Below, piece after piece: positions 10,563 to 22,070 of a DNA stretch of 64,000 bases. The position numbers and the translations under genes were made by a program. The stretch lies in the NCBI GenBank assembly GCA_008711295.1, contig VUYV01000289.1, positions 530,314 to 594,313 of the forward strand, written 5' to 3'. The stretch's first letter is position 1. Every line of letters begins with the position of its first letter. The DNA is from Anarhynchus alexandrinus (lineage: Eukaryota > Chordata > Aves > Charadriiformes > Charadriidae). The notes beneath the pieces were generated by a model. It worked only from the letters and a program-made list of their open reading frames with translations. It did not search any database and was not told the origin of the DNA.

Positions 10563-13500
10563 TCACAGCAGCAAGATTCAGATGCCCTGTATAGCTTTGC
10601 CTTCACAGTTTTATCTAGTCCAGGGATCTATAGCACTGTTGAACTAAAGCAGCTATAAATTATTTTCAGAATTAAAACATCTTAATTTAAAATCCATATC
10701 GTATTCAATCATTTTTCTTCTCTAGAAGTTTTCTCAGATAATATGTTCCATTAAAACTGTCACACTTGCTTTTATAACACATAGAGAGAATTTTTTATTT
10801 TAGTAAAAAACGCGTATAAATCTATGTATCAGGCAACATACAAATGTGATTGCACACAATCTTGCTCATGCCTCTGCTACCTAGAGGTAACTGTTTCCAT
10901 CACAACTACTGAGCACCTAAGGCATTAACTCCATTGTAGCCCTTGAATTACCATTGTAGATCTTTGCAAATAACCAGAGTGATTACAGCGTAGTGCAAAA
11001 GCATAAATACAGAATCCTAGCATGTCTCGTTTCACTTGTCTCAGGTATGAAGGAACCCTATTTGCAATTACAGTATCTTTCAAGGGGGAGGGAAAAATCC
11101 AATTACTTTCTTTATAGAGGTTTTATAGTTGCCATGCTCTGAATAAAGCAAAAAGTACAGTGCACTTTTCAAAAGCTAAAAATTCAAAGTTACGTATCTA
11201 AATTCTGCTTCAACTTTTGTGCCATGACATAATATTTTAGCATTTTGCAGCAGATACAAATATTTCCCTTGCTATTAGACCTGATAGAGGTTGGCCACTT
11301 GGAAGAAAGGAAAGTAGGAGTTTGTTCCAGATCCCTAAAGACAGCACAGGAAAAAACAATCAAACAAACAAACCAATATATCTGTATTGAGTGGCCTTCT
11401 TACAACACGATTGAGAATAACTCAGACCATAGTGAGGTCTTGCCAGACTTGGCACTGGTGTGCATTTTATTCTGCTGCGATCTTAGAAAGAGGACAGCAA
11501 AAGTCCCTGTTGACTACTTTGCTCCTTATGCTTAAATCAAGGCTGTAAGCTTTTATCTCCTCTGTGAGCCATCTTTGCAAGAGATCATAGAATTCAGATG
11601 ATCAAAAGTTGCTTCTCACCTTCCACACAAGGTTTCCCAGTTTCATCAGCTTCCCTGTGTTGTCATTTTGATCAATGGAAAAACAGGAACATGAAATGTG
11701 TTCTTTCCTTAACTAACTTCTATACTAACATTTGCTTTGTTCATTAAGCAGTGCACAGTACTTCAGAAGAAGCATTTAGAAGGATGAAATCTTAACTGTT
11801 CTTTAAAAGTAACATGACTTATGCATTTAAATACTCTTCTCTGTATTGAAAATTTCAGTCAAGCTTTGTAAATAAATTTTCTGTTTGCCTCCAGAAAACT
11901 CTATAACACTACCTCCTTTATCTATTAACGTACATCGTCCAAATGTCCCATTTTATATGGAGAAGGTTATTTTTTTCAAAATTCATTTTTGTTTTAAATT
12001 TTCAGTTAACTTAAATAATTAAGTTACTAAAATGCCAGTAAGAGTTAAAAACAGTACATTTCAGGATAAATGGTTTTCATTCTAACTTTTTGTTATTTTG
12101 TTTTAATATTGCATAAAGAAATATTTTCAGGGTTCCCAATATTTAACTCTTTCTAATCTTGGGGTTTTTTTTTCTTCCCATGCAACTTCACTTACAACAG
12201 TGATGCTAAATTATTTACGGTTTATAGGCATTTATAAGTGTTTTATTTCAAAAGCAAACAATTCTGAACCCAATTTCTCTTACATTAAATTATACAGACT
12301 TTAAGTAAGCTTCTTTTCTTTTCATCTTTTAATGTCACACTGAATAAACAGAAGGAGGATGTTATGTTTTCCTAGAACCAATATCACCTAGAGCATATAT
12401 GTATTTCATTAAAGGGGGATGTACAAATAAGAAAAAAAAATAATAAAAGTTGTAAGAGCTATAAATATATTTGGTTAAAAACAGTCCAGCAGATTCAAGA
12501 ACTGGTGTTGATCTTCTCATTTATTTAAAGCAGGTGGGTTTCTACATACTTAGACAGTGTTGTGGGCTCAGTGGTTTTCCAGTCAGTAGTCAGTCCATGT
12601 CCTGTCAGTCCAGATTTGGGACAGGTATTTGTAGTACTTGATGAACTGGTATAGTAGGATTAACTCTATTCGTCTCTGTGTAATGGATGGATTTCCTTTA
12701 TTCTAGTGATCTATCTTTCATGGCTACAGAGAATCATTATGCTGATCTGGTAACAGAGCACTGTTACCAAAGGCTGAACTTTTTTTATTATTGTTACTCA
12801 GTTAGTATCGTAGACAAGGCATTGATGGCTTTTATTAGCAATGTAAGAAGTGTGAAAGGATTAGCTAAATGGATTTTTACTGCATCTCTCATTACTGTGG
12901 TTTTTTGTTCATGTATTATTTGTAAATAAAGATCAGAGTAGTCTTCCAAATCTTAAATTGAAAACTTAAAAAAAAATAACAGCAGTTAATCAGATTAAAC
13001 AGTACCTACTGTTCCTAGGAAGATTATGATTCAAATTCCTGACTGAGTATGTGAATAGAGATGGAATTTTGGTTCTGGTAACTTTGTATTGTTGTGAATA
13101 ATAGAAGACAATTGCTTGACATGAAATTTATACTCTTTAGAAGTTTCTTGAGATTGACACACTTAATCTGTGAGAGGGTCAAGAACAGGCTTTAACAAAC
13201 ACACAGTTTTTGTAGTATGAAAATCACTAGCCTGAGTTTTTCATTGCTATGATTTAAAAAACATTCCAGTTACGGAGGGATCAAGAAAGAGAGAGATTTA
13301 CAGTTTTCATTTGGAAGTGGGATTATAGACAGTTAGAGAGTTTTATAAGCAATCTATACTATTTATATTAAGTAGTGTGCAACATTTAAAACAACATACT
13401 TTAAATAAGAAGACTACAGTAGTTAATATTCATGTAATTGCTGGCATCGTTTTAAAGGGAAATAAGTAATATTAACAAAAGTGCACATAATTTTTTTTTC

Positions 13501-15829
13501 TTTGTGTCCCTTCACTTCATAATTTTGCTAAAATCTTAGGCAATATTTGTTAATCGGGGAGTTTATATGATTGTGAGTTTATATGATTCTATGTTTATAT
13601 GGTTGTTTATACAACTGTATGACTGCTGAATTTACTATATTAATTGACTTGAGTAACATGTTTCTTTTGTAAGAATATTAAATAGCGTGTACTAAATAAT
13701 TTTTGTGCACATTATAATTAGAATTAGGATATAGAACAAAATAATGTATGTGACCAGAATATTCCCTTATTAGAGCTACTTGGTCTACTCGTCCACCTAA
13801 AAAAAAAAATAAATGAAGGTCAAATTATTTTTTTAAAAACTCCAATTCTATAGGAACACTTATATTCACACTTTTCACTTTGAATATGACCTCTAGTCCA
13901 TGAGACACTGGGTGCAATTTCCATGATTGAATGTAGATGTATAGCAACATCTTAAATGCCTTGTCCAGGCTGATCTACATCAATTATTACAGAAGAACAA
14001 AAACCTTTCATGGATGTCATATGTGCCAACCTAACATGAATGTCTTCGATAATTTAAGGTTCTTAAAACAGTATCTAAACTAATACGTGTTCAACTCGCT
14101 CAGTCTTTTCTTAAATAACCGTCTTACAACTTTTATGTATTCATAAAACAATAACACTAAGGAGGAAAATACCATTTTCAGCTAAGGAATTAAAGAAGAA
14201 AAAGTCTGAAACTATGTTCAGTTGCAGGATTTATAATTATTTCTAACTTTCAGTTCACGTGAGTTGAGTGAACATGCATTGACTGCTGTTCTCACTCTGC
14301 AATCAGTAAGCGTACGCACGGTATCCTACTTTTTACACTTGGGATACCATAGAGAGAGAACTCAGGTGTACCCCCCGCATGGGTGTTGTGCTCTATTAAC
14401 AGATAGGACCAGGGTTGTATGAAACAACAAAAAGGATGAGGGTACATAATTTTTTTCCTTCTCCCAGACCTAGCAATGAGTTAACATGGCTGTTCCATTG
14501 AGCTATCATTCTTGTAGGAGGTGTCTTAATGTTAAAACAGAATAAAGCACAGAAAGCCCTGGACCTCTCCTTAAGCAAAGGTATGAAATTGGGGCATGTC
14601 AGCAAAAGAAATCATTGTATAGTAACATAGGATATGAATTTCAAAATACCTTACTCAGGCACATTTTTACAATTACTGATAGAAATTGACATTATAGCTA
14701 GCTGTACAGTTACCCTTTTATACAAACAATGTCTCAGTGATTTTGCTTTTCTTTTGCTACTATTCTACAGTGTTACAAGATAAAGAAACTTTCTCTTTTT
14801 GTTCTTTCAAACAGAGTAATTAAAGGCATTGTTTCAAAACTGATTTGTCAAATCGATGAGGGAAATGGCTTTCCTGTAAAATGAGGTTGGGGTACAGTGT
14901 AAAAGGTGGCATTAAAAGAAGAATTAATAGAGTCTGCTGAAGATAACCAAATCAAGGTGTCTCTTCTGCAAAGTGTGGTTTGTTACATTAGCAACAAACT
15001 GAATATGATACTCTCTAAATATGATATCGTCATACTGAATATGGTATTCTCTAAAGTTTTTTTCTGTTGGAAAGAAAAAAACAGAAGGCTAAGATAATTT
15101 GAGACAGTATTGGATAATAAAAATAGTACCAACAAACAGTGAAGGAAATTTCAAGCAGAAGTGTTGGATGTAGAAAGGGGCTACAAAGTCCAGGTGAGAT
15201 AAGGTAAAGAAGAGGTTCGTTAGGTGAGCATATGGTTGGTGCATGTGAAGGGAAAAAAGCACAAAAGAACTGTAGGCAGAAACTGGCTTGTTTAAAACCT
15301 TTCTGGTGAGAACAAAGGTCTTCAATATGAAATAGTTAAGTCTGACCCTTTGGCACCCAATAGGTGTTATCTAGTTAATGGGGTATAAGAAAATTCCTGT
15401 AGAAATAGAGGAAAATGGTGCTGCTTTTGGTTTTTCAAAGAAGTTAGCCAACAATGAATGCCAACATTTGCATTACAAATTGAAATGTGAACAGACTGGA
15501 CGACTGTATGCTATAAGAACACAGAAAGCAATAATAAAATGTGGAGAGGCTATAAAACAGGAACAATAACAGGAGGGGGAAAAAGCTACTTAGTTATTCA
15601 AAAACAGACAGGTGCAATTGGCTCTTCAGCTGAAAAAAAAAATATTTTCCTTTGGTAGCTCCTTGTTGAGCATCATGGTCAGAGGTGGAAGTCTAAAAGG
15701 CAGACGGGTAATCTGGAATCCAGTAAATAAGGCTGTAAACTTAGTTATGTTAAAGCTGAAAGCATCTGCTTCATCAAGGTCATCCAATAATCAAGGAACT
15801 TTTCAATGCAAAAGGGGGTAATAAGTAAA
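10563..15829. other. AT-rich non-coding stretch, nothing recognised
   Basis: No recognised gene, RNA or transposon. Frames of 63-96 codons (11245, 12687, 14396, 14906, 15089, 15378, 15612) lack any family resemblance, and several depend on non-ATG starts. A degenerate gtttatatgatt repeat lies near 13560-13605. A GGTATCC/GGATACC stem of 7 bases lies near 14319-14350. Confidence 0.55.
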
Positions 15830-16380
15830 TGTGGCAGTGACAAATAAGAGCACAGGGAGACATAAACCTATTAGACAACAGGGAATAACAGAGACAACGG
15901 CAAAGACCAAAAGGCGCAAGTTACTAATTGATGGGCCATTATGAATCCCCAGGCGCAGCTTTAGATAAGGCCATTTGGACTTTGCAACTGATAAGAAAGG
16001 GAAAACAAGACGAACCTGAGAATTTGGGATTTTCAAGGGGGTTTGTGAGACTCCCCAAAATTTAAGGAATGTTTAGGGGAGAGGGATCAGGGAGGAACAG
16101 TGGGTAATAGACAGGGATATAAAAGGTGCCAATTGCATTGAAAACATTGCAAGTCAGTACACTTGTCTGACCAAGCCCTGCATCTGATCGTCTGTCCTAT
16201 CTTCCTGTTAAATCCTTTCTCAACTCTCTTTCCATGTAATCTCACCCTCTGTCCTGTGCATGCGAGTGCTGTAAAGACTAAGTGCCAGCTACTGGTGAGG
16301 TGAGCGTGAGGGGATTTGGTGTCAGCAACTCGAGTCCGACCAGGATGTAGACACCCCAGTGGTGTCAACTACTGCAGCTA
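15830..16380 (+). mobile_element. ERV LTR-like segment, probably ERVK/ERV2-like
   Basis: The segment opens with TGTGGCAGTGACAAATAAGAGC and shows a promoter-like block, ggatataaaagg, near 16118. This is followed by a purine-rich then pyrimidine-rich region around a probable R/U5. The sequences ttgtgagactcccc and atgtttaggggagaggg upstream, and cagcaactcgagtccgacc near 16322, are ones I associate with avian ERVK-like LTRs and leaders. The right boundary is uncertain. No retroviral protein is encoded here. Family name is from memory, not from a search. Confidence 0.55.
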
Positions 16381-17378
16381 GTAAGGGTCTCAGTGCCAGC
16401 ATCTGGAGTGGATGAGGGTCTTTGCCACCAGACACAGGGGAGAGAACAATGTGTGTCCCAAAAAACGGCTACTGTGAGGGACCGGTGTGACTGGGACAAG
16501 TGAGCGCCTCAGTGCTGGAGGTAGAATTGGGACTGTGGATCACAGCCCACGTGCCTGATGCTGGCTGCTGGTGGGGGCAAGTATTTTGCCTTCTCTAAAC
16601 CTGTACCCGTGCATGGGGAATATGTGCAATTTGCTAGCAACTTCAAGCAGGACTAGCTGGTGAGTAGCAGTCCCAAGTGCCAGGCAAGGGTATCAGGTGG
16701 ACAGAGGGTCCGTGCTGGTATTTAAGGGGACCCACAAATGAGGGGTACCAGTGAGATGAGTCTGTGTGTGCATGTGTCTGTTTGCTAGTGAGCATCAAGG
16801 TGGGCTGGCTGGTGAGTGGGAGACTTACGACCATGAACTGGATAAGAGGACCCAGGATCTGGGTAGGAGTTTTGGACAGACAGGGGGGCCGTGCTGGTCC
16901 TTGAGGGACCCACATATGTGTCTGTGCATGCTTGTGAACCCAAGGAATGGTGCGTGCATGTGTGGTTTCACTAGTGAGCTTCTGCCTCTGCCAGCAGCAG
17001 AGGAGGAGGGGACGTGGCTGCTCACGTTTAGATGAGTCCTGGTAGTGCTATGTGTTGCTGCTGTTTGAAGGCAGTGCTGTGTCTGTGGCCATCAAGTGTG
17101 TGTGTAGGGGGAGATATGTATGTGGGGGGATGTGTGTGTGGGGAAGGTGCATGTACAGAGCAGCAGCTGTGTCTGTAGACCTGAGGCAGGGATACCTGGT
17201 GCTTGGGGCACTCCACACTGGGCTCCAGCAGCCAGGAAAGAGGAAGCCCTGGCCCCAAGTGCACAGGGGATGGTGGCCCAGGTGCACAGCGGATGGTGGC
17301 CCCTTAGAACACCTCTTGAGCAAGGTCTTTGTCTATTACAACGTCACAACTAAAGGAATGCTAGAAAGCTGAACTGCA
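16381..17378 (+). mobile_element. GC-rich leader or internal remnant downstream of the LTR
   Basis: This GC-richer, GT-rich stretch follows the LTR-like segment and carries partly tandem units. If the whole element runs to the CA at 17377-17378, the flanks agtaaa (15824-15829) and ggtaaa (17379-17384) would form a target duplication with one mismatch. That is suggestive only. Open frames on both strands here (63-106 codons) follow the composition and show no retroviral motifs. Confidence 0.4.
16632..17000 (+). repeat. Degenerate tandem units of about 150 bases
   Basis: Units start tgctagcaacttcaag (16632), tgctagtgagcatcaagg (16783) and a partial cactagtgagcttctgcc (about 16967). Shared internal blocks include gctggtgagt, ccgtgctggt and gggacccaca. 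Divergence between units is high, so the array is old or imperfect. Confidence 0.6.
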
Positions 17379-20300
17379 GGTAAATGGAAAAATTTCCTTT
17401 CAACCTGTCCACAGCACTCTCTGTGTTAGCTCAGTCGAGGCATTTTGTCTTATTACTACATGCTCTTTCATCATAATATCCAAAGTTTGTATTTGCAAAA
17501 TTTTACTTATGTCTGGGTTGACACGTGCCATATGGCATATGACTATAAGCCCTACTGTTTTGTTTTTTTTTCTGTACATTGTACTGAAGGAACAACTAAA
17601 GGTTTTTTTCAATTTAAAACAAAAAGACCATCTTTGCAAAACACCTGTATTTTTTCCTGCAGTATCTCAGTATCTCATTATATTTAATGCATGTTTCGTT
17701 ACAGCATCACTGTTCTGAAGCATTATTCAGGTCCTTCTTTTCTTTTTTTTTAAACTTTACATGATTTTCTTTCACTTATCCTCTTCCTCCCTTGAGAATT
17801 GTTTTCAATAATTAGAAGTTTTTCCAAAGTTGTTATGTATTATTTTTGTAAGTCATATGCAATAATTCAATGCCAAATAGTAGTAATAATCTACACTAAG
17901 GTTTTAGAAGTGATTTATTAATAAATCTCTCAGGAGGTTGGACATATGCAAACTTTAACCTTATGCTCGATAGTACACTTGATGCAGTTATTAATGAATC
18001 AATAAGGCACACTCTCATGTGTCTTAATTCCAATTAAAATGCTGGAACTATGTGAGATGAAGCCATTGGCAAGGTAAATAATTATCTTTAATAATCTGTG
18101 TGTATATGCATAAATAAATCCACACCATTATAGTTGATCGTGTGAGATGTGCTATTTTCTCTGCATGTTTAGTAAGCTTTGAGACTTGAGAATTCCTTCT
18201 CTTCCATCTGAGATATAAATACAGAATTTAAAGTTCATCATACAGCATTAAAACTAACAAAATTTACCTTTAAGTAATTCATGACATTCACATTTTTCAG
18301 AAAAAGAGTTCAATTTCTCACAATGTGCTAATGATGTACAAAAATAGTCATCATCTCTGAATTACCTGCACATATTTTCTCTTAGTATTTGTAAATCTTG
18401 TTTAGACAATTTTTGAGGGGTTTGAACAATTATTTATAATATAGACAAATCTGTATAGCCCATCAGCTTGGCTAAAATTCTGCAAGTAAATTTGATTGGG
18501 ATTGGATGTCCAGAAGTCTTTTTCTGTATGCACTCCATTTGCAGAATGAATCTGGTTTGTCTGCCTGAAGATTTTTGATGTTTTTGCAAAGTATTCAATA
18601 TGAAAATGTTAATTTTTTTCAATTTTGAAGATTATAAAGGGAGCTATACCCTATATTAGTCTCCTAAACTTGTACATTAGGGAACTATATAGTCTCTTGG
18701 CAAGCAGATGTTCATTGTAGGCAGGTAATAGCCTCTCTCTGTGAAGAGAAATAGCCTCCTTTGCAAAACAGTTAGAAGACCAACTACTCTACCTCTCTCT
18801 GCTGACTAATGAGAGTCTAGGTACCTAATATTCCCATTAGGATCTGCCTGGAATTAATTAATGACAGACATTAAGCACAAGAGTTTGTCTAAAGAGGTGG
18901 TTAACCCCAGTCTGCAAAGTAGGTGCTTCCTTACTTGGAAAGCAGAAGTAGTTCTCAAAAAAGTTAAAAATATCTCTTTTTAAATCACTTCAGAGCACCT
19001 GCACAAAAAGATTTAAGAAACTTCCTCCATCTTAAATTACGGTGGGTTCAAACACACACATCCTACTTACTATAAAAGTATCCCAACTAAATCTGAGGAT
19101 TTTTTAGGGCAAAGACCCAAGTCATTATTAGGGCACTTCCTGGAAAGGGAGTTCGAGTGCTTCAGGAAGAGGAGGGTTGTGAAGCTGGATTCCTGTTTCC
19201 TGAAGAAATTCTATGCATGCAATTTATTTAGTGTGTGATCTTACCAAAATTACGTGCTGAGTACTAACATGATCTTAATATTGCCACTGGTGTGATAAAA
19301 GTACTGAACATGAGTAAGACCAGCAGAAGTAGCTCTTCATATTTTCTGCAATGCATAATTTGCTTTACAGCTGATACTCATATACGTTAGCCATAGTTAT
19401 TTATTTTTTTCCCTATTCCTTGCCAGTACATAAAAAGGTTAGGAGAAAGCCAAATTTTTAGGTGGTACCAAGAGAATTATATCTAACCCTTAAAAAGGGT
19501 ATCTTACAAGGTATGAAGATTTCTGCTTGATAGAGCTGTACAAGTAGGATTTTTTCTTGAATTTTTGAGGCTAGTTCTGCTGATACCTAGTAAATATCAG
19601 TTTGCTAACTGTTCTGGGGAAGAACAGAAAAATAGTAGATGTTTATTTTGTTTTATTTATTTGTGATCTAAATATAATCTAACACAATTTGAATATTAAA
19701 AATAAATTAAAAATGAAAAGCTATTCCAAATTTAATTTGTGAAACTTCATAACTAATAAATGAGGGAATCATAAGTAATAATAAGACATAATGGAGACAG
19801 TCACAGAAAAGATGTTCTGCTTTCTGTTTCTGATTAGGAAATACACAACAACCTTATTGATTCTTTTAATTTCTTTTCTCTTATCTTCCAAAACTCATTT
19901 TAGACAGTCACCTGTATATTATTTCACATGTTCACAGCACCTTTCATTGCAAAATACTTTTCAAACATAGGTAAAGAGGAATTTTGGTTATTGTTTAATC
20001 CACTTCTGAAATGTAGCCACCTTTGAAACAAAATGCAAAATATGCATAATTGTTGTGCAGAGTAATGTAACAGAGAGGGACTGAAGTAACCTCAGAACTG
20101 ATATAGACAATATATGATATTTCAAGCTATAATTTCTCTAAAAGAACTATGGGAATGATATATTTAAGAAGCCCCCAATGTCTTTGTTATTTATGAGATT
20201 GCTCCTAATTTGTTACAAGAATGTAGATATTTGTGTGTGGTCTTGTTTTGCTGAGGTCAAAAACTTTAATTTATTCAGAGTGTGTAATGTGGCTTCAGTT

Positions 20301-21289
20301 CTTCGATAACTGCCTAATTTTTTTCAGGACAAGAGAACTGTCTCACATTCAGCTAACTGCACATTTTTCTGAATTGATGTAAAACACACAGAAGAGGTTT
20401 TTTTCCTTATGGAATCGCTATTAAAAGAAAATGGCTGGTGTTCAATCATCACTAGGTCTAGAGCTCTGTGTTTTTTTGGTGTTACCAACTGACATTTTTT
20501 AAAATTACTATCTTTATAAAAGTCTTGGTCAGTTAACAGGGAGTTGAAAGAAAAAGAAAGGAAAATAGAAAAGTATTTTTTCTTCATTGTTTTAGTATCT
20601 GGCAATAGAACTATGTGTGCTGCTCATCATGACATATTTCTTCATAAATAGTATGCTGCTGACATTAAACTGAGGAATAGCAAATATGGAGAGTAGGAGC
20701 TATATCTCACTATTTGGATAAGTCAGTTTATTTTAAAGTTACTGCATTTAGTGTGTGGATTTTGCAATTTCCTATCTGGTTGATCAATTATTTCTTCTTT
20801 AATGTATGTGAAGTAATTTATGTTCCTTTGTACTCCTCTCATTCTGAAATTCAGTTTTACGGTACCTGATAAGACAGTAACTAGTACATTGCTTTAAGGT
20901 CTGATGTTTTTGAAGAAGCTTTGCCTGTGCTCTCCAAATGTCATGACTTTAAGCCAGTATGTGTTGCCAATGTTTGAATATAGTTTGGAAGTTCCATGCT
21001 GTTAGAAGGTGAACAAAGTTCATAGCTTTTCTAGGGACTGGCCTGCACCAGAAAAGCAGAGAAAAGTAATCTTGATGAGACCATGTTTCTAGTAGTTTTC
21101 CCCACATTTATATTTGACAGAAGATGAATCTTCATTAGCATTTTAGTTTGCAGCAGTAATGCACTTCTGAAACAATCCCCCTGATCTTCATCGTTTATTG
21201 TGATTGGTTTTGACCGCAAAGAGTATATAAACAAGATTCCTTTCAGATGAAAGTAAACTGGAAAATTCACTCCAGCTGAGAACCACATG
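17379..21289. other. AT-rich non-coding stretch, nothing recognised
   Basis: No gene, RNA or clear transposon was recognised. Frames of 62-93 codons are scattered on both strands and look like chance in AT-rich DNA. Confidence 0.55.
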
Positions 21290-22070
21290 CTGTCTCGTAG
21301 TGCAGACACGAGACTCCAAAATAGTAAGAGGGGGTTGTGCCACTTACTTCAGTGCCTACCAAGCACTCACACTAAAAGAAGGTTTTCAAACCACTGAGAA
21401 CTCTCATCTTATCTGAAAGGCTATATAAGAAGACAAAACTAATTTGTGCTTTAACATTTGCTGTCAACTACCAGCCTGCAGGTTTTTCAGCTCATTCTTT
21501 TGTGTTCCACAGAGACTTTTTTCTTGTCTTGGTATCATTTCCTGTCCTCCTTGCCTTTTCCTTGGCTGTTGTATCTTGTTACTGAACCCCTTTCATTTTC
21601 TGGTTTTGCATTTTTCCTTGTTGCTTCTTTATTTGCCAACTTCTCTCTGTTGGGCTTACCAAAGGTTCAGCGTAGTTTTATCTGTGATTGTGAGAAAAAA
21701 ATGTTTCACATCAGTCCACCTGCGGGCTGATGGCCCGGCTCAGTCTCGGCCTGGCTCAGTCTCAGCCTGGCTCCATCCCCACAACCCTGCCCAGGGTTGT
21801 AGCAGACACCAGTTCTCTTCACCGGGCCAGATCCTGCCCCTCAACCGGTGGACTGATGTCCCAGCCTGGCCTTGGCCCAGGCTGGTCCCTGTGGAGCTGC
21901 CCGATGCCGAGGTCTGGGGCTGCCCCAGTGCTTGGCTGGGGCGGGGGTGGGTCAGGCTCTGTCTGCCAGAACCTGCCCTGCTGCCCCCCGTAGGGTCCCT
22001 CCACTGGTCCCAGACCGCAGCCCAGAGGGAGCTGCTGGCCCTTGCAGCACTCTGGCACTGGTAGTTTAGT
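21290..22070 (+). mobile_element. Probable ERV LTR with GC-rich 3' half
   Basis: A TATA-like ggctatataagaagac at about 21419 is followed by a pyrimidine-rich region. A sharp change to GC-rich sequence occurs from about 21720, with tandem-like ggctcagtctc/ggcctggctc units and the cacctgcgggctgatggc block. This arrangement resembles avian LTRs I remember, but ends and target duplication could not be placed. A 206-codon frame (21444-22064) runs through both halves. It begins about 20 bases after the TATA-like motif, probably upstream of the transcript start, and its product is first hydrophobic and then Pro/Trp/Leu-rich with no recognisable domain. I treat it as a by-product of composition. Confidence 0.4.

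Noticed and set aside
16643..17372. Cluster of frames of 66-106 codons on both strands
   Set aside because: Frames follow GT/CA-rich repeat units, with no retroviral or host domain.
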